From NCBI GenBank assembly GCA_046726235.1, contig JBKPAD010000001.1, forward strand, positions 310,001 to 374,000: 64,000 nucleotides of DNA. The letters are read 5' to 3'. Source of the DNA: Nitricoxidireducens sp046726235 (GTDB lineage Bacteria; Pseudomonadota; Gammaproteobacteria; Burkholderiales; Rhodocyclaceae). This document shows, piece by piece, positions 15,726-26,573 of this stretch. Below the pieces are notes generated by a model. That model did no database searches. It had not been told where the DNA came from and saw only the letters and a list, made by a program, of their open reading frames with translations. Numbering within the stretch: position 1 is the first letter of the stretch; the number at the start of each line of letters is the position of its first letter. Position numbers and translations under genes: made by a program.

Positions 15726-16991
15726 ATGCCCCAGATATTGGTAGTCGACGACGAAATCGGCATCCGCGAACTGCTCTCGGACATCCTCCGCGACGAAGGC
15801 CACGACGTGACCCTGGCAGAAAACGCCATGGCGGCGCGCTTGGCACGCGAGGCGGCCCGGCCGGACCTGGTGCTGCTCGACATCTGGATGCCCGACACCG
15901 ACGGCATCACGCTGCTCAAGGAGTGGGCGGCCAACGGCCAGCTGACGATGCCCGTCGTCATGATGTCCGGCCACGGCACCATCGACACCGCGGTCGAGGC
16001 GACCAAGATCGGCGCGCTCGATTTCCTCGAGAAGCCGATCGGCATGCAGAAGCTGCTCGCCGCCGTGCGCCGCGGCCTCGAGCTCGGGCGCAAGCCTGGC
16101 GTCGGCGGGCTCTCGCTGGCGGCCTTCCCGCGTTCGGCGCCGCTGAAGGATTTGAAGAAGCGGCTCGAGCAGGTGGCGTCGAAGAATGCGGCCGTGCTGC
16201 TGCGCACCGGCAACGGCGGCATCGTCGAGCTGGCCGCGCGCACGCTGCATCCGAGCGGCAAGGCGTGGATCGACCTCGCCGCCGATTCGACGCCGCTGAC
16301 GCTCGAGGCCCTGCAGGCGGCCCACGGCGGCGTGCTCTATTGCGAGGAACTGGCGCGGCTGACGCGGCTGCAGCAGAAGAACCTGTTGTTCGCCTTCGAG
16401 CGCCTCGACAAGTTCGGCCTGCGCCTCGTCGCCGGCACGATTCACGAGCCCGCCGAACTGCAGGCCCACGGCTGGGAGGAGGCGCAGTTGCGCCGCCTGT
16501 TCGACGTCTGGCTCGGCCTGCCGACGCTGGCGCAGCTCAAGGACGAGATTCCCGACGTCGCGGCGCACCTCCTCGCGCACCTCGCCGAGGCCGGCGAGGT
16601 GCCGCTGCGGCGCTTCTCGACTTCTGCGCTCAACGCCCTGCGCCAGCATGCGTGGCCGGGCGGCTACGCCGAACTGCGCAGCGCCGTGAAGTCGCTGGCG
16701 CTGTCGGCGCTCGAGGAGGAGATCGACGGCGAGGCCGTGACGCAGCATCTGTTCCCCGGCGCCACGCAGGACCCCAACCTGCCGCCGGGCCTGCCGCCCG
16801 AGGTGATGGAACTGCCGCTGCGCGAGGCGCGCGAGATCTTCGAGCGCATGTACCTCGAATACCACCTGGCGCGCGAAGGCGGCGCCATGACGCGGCTGGC
16901 CGAGAAGACCGGCCTCGAGCGCACGCACCTCTACCGCAAGCTCAAGGACCTCGGCCTGCGCGCCGGGCGCCGCGACAGCGAGGACGCCTAG
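15726..16991 (+). CDS. ntrX: NtrX-like response regulator with degenerate AAA+ domain
   Basis: A 421-residue regulator. The receiver domain (residues 1-120) has the acidic pair in VVDDEIG, the phosphoacceptor in LVLLDIWMPDTDG and the lysine in DFLEKPIG. The C-terminal Fis-type helix-turn-helix is intact (MTRLAEKTGLERTHLYRKLKD). The central sigma-54 activator region, however, has lost its key motifs. The Walker A position reads LLRTGNGGIVEL instead of GESGTGKE, the GAFTGA loop that contacts sigma-54 is missing together with about 40 residues, and the Walker B position reads VLYCEEL. It therefore probably regulates without ATP-driven sigma-54 activation. It is co-transcribed with ntrY, and its stop overlaps the trkA start by one base. 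Confidence 0.88.
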   Translation: MPQILVVDDEIGIRELLSDILRDEGHDVTLAENAMAARLAREAARPDLVLLDIWMPDTDGITLLKEWAANGQLTMPVVMMSGHGTIDTAVEATKIGALDFLEKPIGMQKLLAAVRRGLELGRKPGVGGLSLAAFPRSAPLKDLKKRLEQVASKNAAVLLRTGNGGIVELAARTLHPSGKAWIDLAADSTPLTLEALQAAHGGVLYCEELARLTRLQQKNLLFAFERLDKFGLRLVAGTIHEPAELQAHGWEEAQLRRLFDVWLGLPTLAQLKDEIPDVAAHLLAHLAEAGEVPLRRFSTSALNALRQHAWPGGYAELRSAVKSLALSALEEEIDGEAVTQHLFPGATQDPNLPPGLPPEVMELPLREAREIFERMYLEYHLAREGGAMTRLAEKTGLERTHLYRKLKDLGLRAGRRDSEDA

Positions 16992-18421
16992 TGCGAATCA
17001 TCATTCTCGGCGCCGGCCAGGTCGGCGCCAGCGTGGCCGAGGCGCTGGCCTCCGAGGCCAACGACATCGTGATCGTCGACCAGAACCGCGAGTACCTCGC
17101 CGAACTGGCCGACCGCCTCGACGTCGGCACCGTCGCCGGCAATGCCGCCTACCCTTCCGTGCTGCGCCAGGCCGGCATCGAGGACGCCGACATGCTGGTC
17201 GCCGTCACGCAATCGGACCAGACCAACCTCGTCGCCTGCAAGATTGCGCGCACCCTGTTCAACGTGCCGACGCGCATCGCGCGCCTGCGCTCCGCCGACT
17301 TCCTCGAGGACGAGCGCCTGCTGAGCGACGACAACTTCGCCGTCAGCCACGCCATTTGCCCCGAGCAGGACATCACCGAAACGATCGCCAAGCTGGTCGA
17401 GTTTCCCGAGGCGCTGCAGGTGCTCGACTTCGCGCACGGCCGCGTCACGCTCGTCGGCGTGCGCGCCTACGAGGGCGGGCTGCTGGTCGGCAAGGCGATC
17501 CGCGAGATGCGCGGCCACCTGCCGCGCGGCATCGACGCGCGTATCGCCGCGATCTTCCGCAGCCACAAAGCGATCGATCCGCAGGGCGGCACGGTCATCG
17601 AGGCGGGCGACGAAGTCTTCCTGCTGGCCGCTTCCGAGCACATCCGGCCGGTGATGCGCGAGCTGCGGCGCATGCTGAAGCCGGTGCGCCGCGTGATGAT
17701 CGCCGGCGCGGGCAACATCGGCGCCCGCGTCGCCGCACGCCTCGAGCAGGCCTACGAGGTCAAGCTGCTCGAGCGCGACCGCGCGCGCGCCGAGCTGGTC
17801 GCCCAGCGGCTGCCGAAGACGCTGGTGCTGCACGGCGACGCCACCGACGAGAAGCTGTTCGAGCAGGAGAACATCGACGAGATGGATCTGTTCCTGGCGC
17901 TGACCAACGACGACGAGGACAACATCATGGCGGCGTCGCTCGCCAAGCGCCTCGGCTGCAAGCGCGTCGTCGCCCTGATCAACCGCCGCGCCTATGCCGA
18001 CATGGTGCAGGGCGGCCCGATCGACATCGGCCTCTCGCCGGCGCAGGTTTCGATCGGCTCGCTGCTCGCCTACGTGCGCCGCGGCGACGTCGAGCGCGTG
18101 CACAGCCTGCGGCGCGGCGCCGCCGAGGCGCTCGAAATCGTCGCCCACGGCGACCGCAACACCTCGAAGGTGGTGGGCCGGCGCATCGCCGACCTGCCCG
18201 AGATCGACGGCGCGCACATCGCCGCCATCGTGCGCCGCAGCCAGGAGACGACCGTCGTGGCGAAGGACGGCTTCCTGGTGGACGAGTACCGGGACCTGGT
18301 GATCATCCCCCACCACGACACGGTGATCGAGAGCGACGACCACGTGATCGTGTTCTGCACGCGCAAGCGCAACGTGCGCGACGTCGAGAAGCTGTTCCAG
18401 GTCGCCGTCGGTTTCCTTTGA
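16991..18421 (+). CDS. trkA: Trk potassium uptake regulatory subunit TrkA
   Basis: A 476-residue cytoplasmic NAD(H)-binding regulator of the TrkH potassium channel. It contains two RCK units, each with a Rossmann fold (IILGAGQVGASVAEAL at residue 3; MIAGAGNIGARVAARL near residue 236) and a TrkA-C subdomain. The GTG start shares one base with the ntrX stop (TAGTG), and its own stop shares one base with the trkH ATG (TGATG). This tight packing puts potassium uptake in the same transcript as the NtrYX pair. Confidence 0.96.
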   Translation: MRIIILGAGQVGASVAEALASEANDIVIVDQNREYLAELADRLDVGTVAGNAAYPSVLRQAGIEDADMLVAVTQSDQTNLVACKIARTLFNVPTRIARLRSADFLEDERLLSDDNFAVSHAICPEQDITETIAKLVEFPEALQVLDFAHGRVTLVGVRAYEGGLLVGKAIREMRGHLPRGIDARIAAIFRSHKAIDPQGGTVIEAGDEVFLLAASEHIRPVMRELRRMLKPVRRVMIAGAGNIGARVAARLEQAYEVKLLERDRARAELVAQRLPKTLVLHGDATDEKLFEQENIDEMDLFLALTNDDEDNIMAASLAKRLGCKRVVALINRRAYADMVQGGPIDIGLSPAQVSIGSLLAYVRRGDVERVHSLRRGAAEALEIVAHGDRNTSKVVGRRIADLPEIDGAHIAAIVRRSQETTVVAKDGFLVDEYRDLVIIPHHDTVIESDDHVIVFCTRKRNVRDVEKLFQVAVGFL

Positions 18422-19875
18422 TGCAGCGTTTCTATCCGGTCTTCCGCGCCTTCGGCCTGATCGCGTTCTGCTTCGGGCTGCTGATGCTGGTGCCGATCGC
18501 GGTCTCGTTCCACCTCAAGGACGGCGCGGTGACGGCCTTCGATGAGGCGGCGATCATCACCTGCGCGACCGGCTTGCTGATGTGGTTCGCCGTCCGCCGC
18601 GACAAGCGCGAGCTGCGGGTGCGCGACGGCTTCCTGCTCGTCGTCATGGTGTGGACGCTGCTGCCGCTGTATGCCTGCCTGCCGTTCATCTACCAGATCA
18701 ACCTGTCGTTCACCGACGCCTACTTCGAGGCGATGTCGGGCCTGACGACGACCGGGGCGACGGTGATCGAGGGCCTCGACGCGCTGCCGCCCTCGATCAA
18801 CTTCTGGCGCTGCTTCCTGGTCTGGATCGGCGGCATGGGCCTGGTCGTGCTGGCCGTCGCCGTGCTGCCGCTGCTCGGCATCGGCGGCCGCCAGATGTTC
18901 AAGGCCGAGACGCCGGGGCCGATGAAGGACAGCCAGTTGACGCCGCGCATCGCCGAGACGGCCAAGGGGCTCTGGATCGTCTACGCCGGCTTTACCGCGG
19001 CGTGCTTCCTCGCCTATCGTTGGGCCGGCATGGAGTGGCTCGACGCCGCCATGCACAGCTTCTCGACCATGGGCCTCGGCGGCTTCTCGAGTCACGACGC
19101 CAGTTACGGCCATTTCAATTCGACCGCCGTCGAAGCCGTGGCCATCGTCTTCATGCTGATCGCCGGCATGAACTTCGCGACCCATTTCACGGCGCTCCAT
19201 GGCCGCGGCTTGCGGCCCTACATCCACGACCCCGAGGCCGGCTGGTATCTGACGGTGGTCGGCGCGAGCGTGCTCGGCATCGCGCTCTACCTGGTCGAGG
19301 TGGGGACCTACGGGCAGTTCTCCGAAGCCTTCCGCTACGCCGCCTTCAATGTCGTCTCGATCGCGACGACGACCGGCTTCGCCAACACCGACTACAACCT
19401 GTGGCCGATGTTCGCGCCGCTGTGGATGCTGTTCCTGTGCAGCTTCGCCACCAGCGCCGGATCGACGGGCGGCGGCATCAAGATGATCCGCGCCCTGGTG
19501 CTCTACAAGCAGGTGTACCGCGAACTCGTGCGCGCCATGCATCCGGCGGCCGTGTATCCGGTGCGTGTCGGCGGGCAGGCGGTGCCGTCGCCGATCCTGT
19601 TCGCCATCCTCGCCTTCGGCTTCATCTACATGGTCAGCATCGTCTCGATGACCCTGGTGATGGTGTTCTCGGGACTCGAGGTGGTGACGGCGTTCTCGGC
19701 CGTCGTCGCCAGCATCAACAACACCGGGCCGGGCCTCAACCAGGTCGGACCGGCGACCACCTACAAGTCGCTGACGGAATTCCAGACCTGGGTCTGCACC
19801 TTCGCCATGCTGCTCGGCCGGCTCGAGATCTTCACCCTGCTCGTCGTGCTGACGCCGGCCTTCTGGCGCAAGTAA
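18421..19875 (+). CDS. trkH: Trk potassium uptake channel TrkH
   Basis: A 484-residue inner-membrane channel subunit of about ten membrane segments, built from four TM-pore-TM repeats. Selectivity-filter-like segments are visible: SGLTTTGATV near residue 110, FSTMGLGGFS near 215, TTTGFANTDY near 320 and INNTGPGLNQVG near 435. STGGGIKMIR near residue 357 belongs to the loop region typical of TrkH. The length matches the family. It is preceded with a one-base overlap by trkA and followed at once by the convergent glycine-zipper gene, only four bases away. Confidence 0.96.
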   Translation: MQRFYPVFRAFGLIAFCFGLLMLVPIAVSFHLKDGAVTAFDEAAIITCATGLLMWFAVRRDKRELRVRDGFLLVVMVWTLLPLYACLPFIYQINLSFTDAYFEAMSGLTTTGATVIEGLDALPPSINFWRCFLVWIGGMGLVVLAVAVLPLLGIGGRQMFKAETPGPMKDSQLTPRIAETAKGLWIVYAGFTAACFLAYRWAGMEWLDAAMHSFSTMGLGGFSSHDASYGHFNSTAVEAVAIVFMLIAGMNFATHFTALHGRGLRPYIHDPEAGWYLTVVGASVLGIALYLVEVGTYGQFSEAFRYAAFNVVSIATTTGFANTDYNLWPMFAPLWMLFLCSFATSAGSTGGGIKMIRALVLYKQVYRELVRAMHPAAVYPVRVGGQAVPSPILFAILAFGFIYMVSIVSMTLVMVFSGLEVVTAFSAVVASINNTGPGLNQVGPATTYKSLTEFQTWVCTFAMLLGRLEIFTLLVVLTPAFWRK

Positions 19876-19879
19876 CCGC

Positions 19880-20281
19880 TTACCGCCCGCCGAGGCTGCC
19901 GCCGACCACGGCACCGATCGCCGTCGCGGCGACGCGGCCGTTGCCGCTGCCGACCTGGCTGCCGAGCGCCGCGCCGGCAATGGCGCCGAGGGTGGTGCCG
20001 ACCATGTTGCCGCCGGCCGGACGTCCCTCGTAGCGGGCCGGGCCGTAGTCGTCGTCGTAGTAGTACGCGGGCCGCTCGATGATGCGCTCGCGAATGACGA
20101 CTGGCGGCGGCGCCGGATAGACGACGACCGGCGCGTAGCCGTAGGGATAGTAGTAGGTGACGGCCGGCGCGTGCCGGTGGTGCTTCCAGTGGTGGCGCCC
20201 GTGGCCCCAGCCGTTGTCGGCGAGGGCGTTGCCGCCCGTCAGCAGGCCGGCGGCGAGGACCGTAAGGAAGAGCTTGTTCAT
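19880..20281 (-). CDS. Exported glycine-zipper (2TM) protein
   Basis: A 133-residue protein. A signal peptide (MNKLFLTVLAAGLLTGGNALA) is followed by a His-rich stretch (residues about 24-38), a Tyr/Pro-rich linker with YYYPYGYAP and a charged segment. The C-terminal glycine zipper (VGTTLGAIAGAALGSQVG ... IGAVVGGSLGG) forms paired helices. Proteins of this kind sit in the cell envelope and the family is linked to surface antigens and stress. The function is not established. The start is placed at the signal peptide; an in-frame upstream ATG would run through the palindrome at 20297-20314. Confidence 0.8.
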   Translation of the reverse strand: MNKLFLTVLAAGLLTGGNALADNGWGHGRHHWKHHRHAPAVTYYYPYGYAPVVVYPAPPPVVIRERIIERPAYYYDDDYGPARYEGRPAGGNMVGTTLGAIAGAALGSQVGSGNGRVAATAIGAVVGGSLGGR

Positions 20282-20296
20282 GGCGGACTCCTGATC

Positions 20297-20314
20297 CCGG
20301 GCAACGTTGCCCGG
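20297..20314. promoter_or_regulatory. 18-bp perfect palindrome upstream of the glycine-zipper gene
   Basis: CCGGGCAACGTTGCCCGG is its own reverse complement. It is flanked by GATC on both sides and begins 16 bases upstream of the glycine-zipper start codon. It could be an operator or, in RNA, a tight hairpin near the ribosome-binding site. No known regulator was recognised. Confidence 0.45.
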
Positions 20315-20348
20315 CGATCCAAGTGTCGGCCGCGCCGCCCTGCGCCGC

Positions 20349-20378
20349 TGTAATCGACTGTAAGAATCTGTGTAGGAG
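20349..20378 (+). promoter_or_regulatory. Three 10-bp-spaced TGT repeats between the glycine-zipper gene and hemE
   Basis: Three consecutive decamers begin TGTAATCGAC, TGTAAGAATC and TGTGTAGGAG. Spacing at one helical turn is typical of tandem sites for OmpR-family response regulators, and the first two units fit the GTAA-N6-GTAA arrangement of a CpxR box. The repeats lie 68 bases upstream of the divergent glycine-zipper start and 56 bases before hemE, so either gene could be the target. Which regulator binds, if any, is inference. Confidence 0.35.
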
Positions 20379-20433
20379 GAAGACCCGGCCGGCAATGCGA
20401 TAATGCCGGCTTTCATTGCGCCGGAGCGCCTAC

Positions 20434-21489
20434 ATGGCCCGCCCCCAGAACGACAATTTCCTGCGCGCCCTGCTGCGCGAGCCGGTCGACCACACTCCCC
20501 TCTGGCTGATGCGCCAGGCTGGCCGCTACCTGCCCGAATACTGCGAGACGCGCCGCCGCGCCGGCAGCTTCCTCGACCTCTGCAAGTCGCCCAGCCTCGC
20601 CTGCGAGGTGACGCTGCAGCCGCTGGCCCGCTACGACCTCGACGCCGCGATCCTGTTCTCCGACATCCTCACCGTGCCCGACGCCATGGGCCTGGGTCTC
20701 TACTTCGCCGAAGGCGAGGGCCCCAAGTTCGAGCGCCCGCTGCGCGAGGAATGGGCGATCCGCGACTTGGAAGTGCCGGACCCGAACGTCCACCTGCGCT
20801 ACGTGATGGACGCCGTGGTCGAGATTCGCCGCGCGCTCAACAACTCGGTGCCGCTGATCGGCTTCTCGGGCAGCCCCTTCACGCTCGCCTGCTACATGGT
20901 CGAGGGCGGCAGTTCCGACGACTTTCGCCACGTCAAGACGATGCTGTACGAGCGTCCGGACCTGCTGCACCGGATCCTCGACGTCACGGCCACCGCCGTG
21001 GTCGACTACCTGAACGCGCAGATCGAGTGCGGCGCCCAGGCCGTGCAGATCTTCGACACCTGGGGCGGCGCCCTGCCGGCCCATGCCTTCCGCGAGTTCT
21101 CGCTGTCCTACATCCAGCGCATCGTCGCCGGCCTGAAGAAGACCCACGATGGCGAGCGGATTCCCTCGATCGTGTTCACCAAGGGCGGCGGCCAGTGGCT
21201 CGAGGACATCGCCGGCTGCGGCTGCGATGCCGTCGGCCTCGACTGGACCACCGACATCGGCCAGGCCCGGAAGCGCGTCGGCGACAAGGTGGCGCTGCAG
21301 GGCAACCTCGACCCGATGGCGCTGTTCGCCTCGCCCGAGGCCATCCAGCGCGAAGCCAGGCGCGTGCTCGACGGCTACGGCCCGGGCACCGGCCATGTCT
21401 TCAACCTCGGCCACGGCATTTCGCAGCACACCCCGCCGGACCACGTGACCGCGCTCGTCGAGGCGGTGCATCAGCACTGGCGCGGCTGA
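20434..21489 (+). CDS. hemE: Uroporphyrinogen decarboxylase
   Basis: A 351-residue enzyme that decarboxylates the four acetate groups of uroporphyrinogen III to give coproporphyrinogen III in haem synthesis. The N-terminal signature PLWLMRQAGRYLPEY carries the substrate-binding arginines. The second signature, IGFSGSPFTLACYMVEG, is near residue 145, and the conserved aspartate region AAILFSDILTVPDAMG is near residue 75. The length matches the family. MARPQNDNF is chosen as start because a further upstream in-frame codon adds residues with no counterpart. A strong hairpin follows 13 bases after the stop. Confidence 0.97.
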   Translation: MARPQNDNFLRALLREPVDHTPLWLMRQAGRYLPEYCETRRRAGSFLDLCKSPSLACEVTLQPLARYDLDAAILFSDILTVPDAMGLGLYFAEGEGPKFERPLREEWAIRDLEVPDPNVHLRYVMDAVVEIRRALNNSVPLIGFSGSPFTLACYMVEGGSSDDFRHVKTMLYERPDLLHRILDVTATAVVDYLNAQIECGAQAVQIFDTWGGALPAHAFREFSLSYIQRIVAGLKKTHDGERIPSIVFTKGGGQWLEDIAGCGCDAVGLDWTTDIGQARKRVGDKVALQGNLDPMALFASPEAIQREARRVLDGYGPGTGHVFNLGHGISQHTPPDHVTALVEAVHQHWRG

Positions 21490-21501
21490 GGCCTGCGCCG
21501 G

Positions 21502-21528
21502 CCAGGCGCCGCGGCCCGCGGCGCCTGG
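21502..21528 (+). terminator. Strong GC hairpin after hemE, probable terminator
   Basis: A perfect 12-bp stem (CCAGGCGCCGCG / CGCGGCGCCTGG) closes a three-base loop, starting 13 bases after the hemE stop. No U-tract follows, so it may act with Rho or protect the 3' end rather than terminate by itself. Confidence 0.5.
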
Positions 21529-21867
21529 CGAACGGCCGAAAACCCCGCCCCGCAAGGGCTCGGCAAAATGCACTGCCCTGTTGACTTATTCACAGAAACC
21601 CGCTTTGTTCGGCAACGCACGGCAATTCCCGGTGTCGAGAATAAGCGTTTGCTTAAGTCATTGATTATTCAAGGACGAAGTTTCGCCTGTTTCCTGAGCG
21701 CCTATGAATTTAGCCTTATAGGGCGCCGAGTTAGCCCGCCGCTTCGGGGCTTACTCACAAATTTGTCCACAGGTTTTGCGAGCAAGCGAAAAGCCCTTAC
21801 GCGCCAATAAATTAGGGGAATCAGTGAAGGTGAATCCGACGTTACCCGAGCGGGCCGGTCAGCGGCG
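21529..21867. other. AT-rich gene-free gap before priA with DnaA-box-like 9-mers
   Basis: This 339-base stretch has no convincing gene and is markedly richer in A+T than its surroundings. It contains TTATTCACA (21586-21594), an exact match to the DnaA-box consensus TTATNCACA. TTACTCACA (21751-21759) and TTGTCCACA (21763-21771) each have one mismatch, and all three are on the plus strand. TTGACT at 21581 could be a -35 element overlapping the first box. It might be a DnaA-responsive control region for priA. dnaA, dnaN and gyrB are not nearby, so calling it an origin is not justified. Confidence 0.4.
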
Positions 21868-23847
<1,980 letters not shown>

Positions 23848-25023
23848 CGCCGAGCAGGAACCAGCCCCAGGCCAGGCCTTGCGCGGCGCAGAGCGCGCCG
23901 AAGGTCCAGCGGTAGGCATCGGCCTGCGCGAGGCCCGCCGCCGTCAGCACGTCGGCCGCGACGCCGATGCCCCATTGCAGGCCGAAGGCGCCGACGAAGG
24001 CGGCGAGGTTCAGCGCCGTGTTGACCCGTCCCGACAGATGCGCCGGGAAGTTTCCGCAGAGCAGCGCGTAGGCGAGATTGCTGACGGAGAACACGAGGCC
24101 CATCGCGAACCAGAGCGCGTGCGTCATGCCGACGTCGGCAACGATCAGCGCCATCACGGCGATGCCGGTGCCGATGCCGCCGGCAAGGATGCGTTGCGGC
24201 GGGATGCCGGATTTCGCGAGCCGCGTCACCGTCGTCGCCAGCAGCAGGAATCCGATCAGCATCGCGCCGCTGGCGAGCAGCAGGTGGAAGGCGGCGCCGT
24301 CGCGCGAATAGCCGTTGACCTCGATCAGCCAGGGCACGGCCCAGAGGCCCTGCAGCGCCATGAAGCCGCCGGTGGTCAGCGCCGCCTGCGGCGCGAAGCG
24401 CCAGAACACGCGGCTTTTCAGGATGCCGCCGAGCGCGCGCAGCTGTTCGCCGAGCGTCTCGGGCTTCGCCGTGCCCGGCTTGTCGGGCGTGCTGAAGATG
24501 CCGACGGCGGCGAGCACGGCGAGCACCGCCAGCGCGGCGAAGATGCCGCGCCAGCCGGCTACTGGCAGCGCCCAGGCGAGCGGCGTCGTCGCCGTCAGCG
24601 CGCCGAGCCCACCGGCCGCCATCACGGCGGCATTCAGCGATGCCTGGCGCTCGGGCGGGAACCAGACCGAGAAGGCCTTGAACGAGGCCATCAAACAGGC
24701 CGAAACGCCGAGGCCGATCAGCGCGCGCGCCAGGGCCAGTTCCTCGAGTCCGCCGCCGAAGGCGAACAGCGCGCTGCCGGCCGCCGCGACCAGCAGCAGT
24801 CCCGCCTCGACGCGGCGCGGACCGTAGCGGTCGAGCAGGATGCCGAGCGGCAGCTGGAAGGCGCCGAACGCCAGCAGGTAGGCCGAGGTCAGCAGGCCGA
24901 GGCTCGCGGCCGAGACGCCCAGTTCGCGCACGAGTTCGGGCGCGATCACCGCATTGACGTTGCGCAGCAGGTAGGAGAGGTAATAGCCGGCCGCGAACGG
25001 CAGGAAGACGCGCAGCCAGGGAT

Positions 25024-25680
25024 TCATGTGGCGTTCTTCTGTAGCCACTCGATGCGATCCGCGACCTTCTGCGCCCAGTTCGGCGACAGCCCGGGCGTGC
25101 GCGCCAGCGCTTCGAGCTCGTCGAGCGCGGGGCGCAGCGTCCGCTGCAGTTCCAGCACGCGGGCGACGGACATCTCGGGCGCCGGCCGTTCGAGCAGGTC
25201 GAAGGCGCAACCGGCGGCGACCTCGCCCTCCTCGAGCACGCGGTAGTACCAGCCCGTCAGGCCGTGCTCGCCGATGTACTGCGCGATGCCGCCGACGTGG
25301 AAGCGGTGGTCGATCTTCCAGCACGGCGAGCGCGGTTGCGACACCTGTATGCGCGCGTCGCCGAGCCGGAACACGTCGCCGATGCAGACGTTGGCCTCGT
25401 CCCAGCCCGGCACGCTGAGGTTTTCGCCGATGCTGCCGGGCGCGAGCAACGAGGCCGCGTCCCGAAACGCGGCCGCGAGCTTCGCATAGTGCCCGACCGG
25501 ATACTGGTGGAAGGCCTTCTCGGGTCCGCCATGCACGCGACGGTCGGCCTGCGCGTCGCCGGCAAGGCCCTCCTTGCCGAGCCACACGGGCTGCGTGTGC
25601 TCGCGCTTGAACATGCCTGTCGGCTGGTTCTCGGGGGGCAGCGGGCGGATGCCGCCCAAGTACAGAGTCACCATAGCCAT
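25024..25680 (-). CDS. MOSC-domain protein (YiiM-like)
   Basis: A 218-residue protein with the MOSC domain found in molybdenum-cofactor sulfurases and related enzymes. The motif QVSQPRSPCWKIDHRF carries the conserved cysteine near residue 110. Upstream segments LGKEGLAGDAQADRRVHGGPEKA and PGSIGENLSVPGWDEANVCIGD match the YiiM type, in which the C-terminal 3-alpha domain follows (about residues 160-210). YiiM and its relatives act with the molybdenum cofactor to reduce N-hydroxylated compounds. Two ATGs are close together (25680 and 25674), and both overlap the 3' end of the sugar kinase gene. Confidence 0.85.
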   Translation of the reverse strand: MAMVTLYLGGIRPLPPENQPTGMFKREHTQPVWLGKEGLAGDAQADRRVHGGPEKAFHQYPVGHYAKLAAAFRDAASLLAPGSIGENLSVPGWDEANVCIGDVFRLGDARIQVSQPRSPCWKIDHRFHVGGIAQYIGEHGLTGWYYRVLEEGEVAAGCAFDLLERPAPEMSVARVLELQRTLRPALDELEALARTPGLSPNWAQKVADRIEWLQKNAT

Positions 25681-26573
25681 GCGGCGCCGCGCACGCCCGA
25701 GGAATCGCCGTGGCGGTTCTTCAGCAGGCGCGTCTCGACGCGATCGGAAAAGACGTATTGTCCCCAAAGCGCCGGCACGTTGGCGTAGAGCCGGTCGACG
25801 TTCGAAAGGCCGCCGCCGAGCACGATGACGTCGGGGTCGAGGATGTTGATGACGTTCGCCAGCCCGCGCGCGAGCCGCGCCTCGTAGCGCTGCAGCGTTG
25901 CCTCGCAGGCGGCGTCGCCGTCCATGGCGCGGGCGACGATGTTCTCGGGCGCGAGCTCCTGGCCCGCGACGCGAAGATGGTCCGCGCGCAGCCCGGGGCC
26001 GGAGAGGAAGGTCTCCACGCAGCCGCTGCGGCCGCAGTAGCACGGCGGCCAGACCGGCTCGTCGCCGGGCAGCCGGTTGTGCCCCCATTCGCCGGCGATC
26101 GCGCTGGCGCCGGCGATGGGCTTGCCGTCGACGACGATGCCGCCGCCGACGCCCGTGCCGAGGATCACGCCGAAGACTAGGCCCGCGCCGGCCGCGGCGC
26201 CGTCGACGGCCTCCGAGAGCGCGAAGCAGTTGGCGTCGTTCGCCAGCCGCAGGTCGCGCTGCAGCACCGCGCGCAGGTCGCGGCGCAGCGGCTTGCCGAT
26301 CAGCCAGGTCGAGTTCGCGTTCTTGATGAGGCCGGTCGCGCGCGACTCGGCGCCGGGGATGCCGATGCCGACCGAGCCGCGCTGGCCGAGCTCGTTCTCG
26401 GCCTCCTCGACCAGCACGGCAATCGCCATCACGGTGTCCATGTATTCGTCGCTCGGCGTCGCGACGCGGCGGCGCAGCAGTTCGGCGCCGTCGTCGCCGA
26501 GCGCGACGATTTCGATCTTGGTGCCGCCGAGGTCGATGCCGAGCCGCAAGCCGCTATCTGCCGAAGATGCCAT
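25668..26573 (-). CDS. ROK-family sugar kinase (fructokinase/N-acetylglucosamine kinase type)
   Basis: A 301-residue kinase. The ATP-binding phosphate-1 motif GIDLGGTKIE is at residues 12-21. The catalytic aspartate is in ANDANCFALSE near residue 105, and the second ATP motif is GVILGTGVGGGIV. The ROK zinc site is intact (GHNRLPG ... CYCGRSGCVETFLSGPG). This pattern matches the E. coli Mak fructokinase and NagK subfamilies; the hexose cannot be decided from the sequence. It overlaps the AsmA gene by 20 bases and the MOSC gene by up to 13, so the four genes from AsmA to the transporter are likely one transcript. Confidence 0.88.
   Translation of the reverse strand: MASSADSGLRLGIDLGGTKIEIVALGDDGAELLRRRVATPSDEYMDTVMAIAVLVEEAENELGQRGSVGIGIPGAESRATGLIKNANSTWLIGKPLRRDLRAVLQRDLRLANDANCFALSEAVDGAAAGAGLVFGVILGTGVGGGIVVDGKPIAGASAIAGEWGHNRLPGDEPVWPPCYCGRSGCVETFLSGPGLRADHLRVAGQELAPENIVARAMDGDAACEATLQRYEARLARGLANVINILDPDVIVLGGGLSNVDRLYANVPALWGQYVFSDRVETRLLKNRHGDSSGVRGAAWLW

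Noticed and set aside
13585..15846. Long minus-strand open frame (753 codons) opposite ntrY
   Set aside because: It is an antisense shadow of a well-supported kinase gene, with composition typical of such shadows.
21529..21867. Chromosomal replication origin
   Set aside because: DnaA-box-like sites are present, but dnaA, dnaN, gyrB, rnpA and an obvious unwinding element are not. I keep it only as a DnaA-related possibility.
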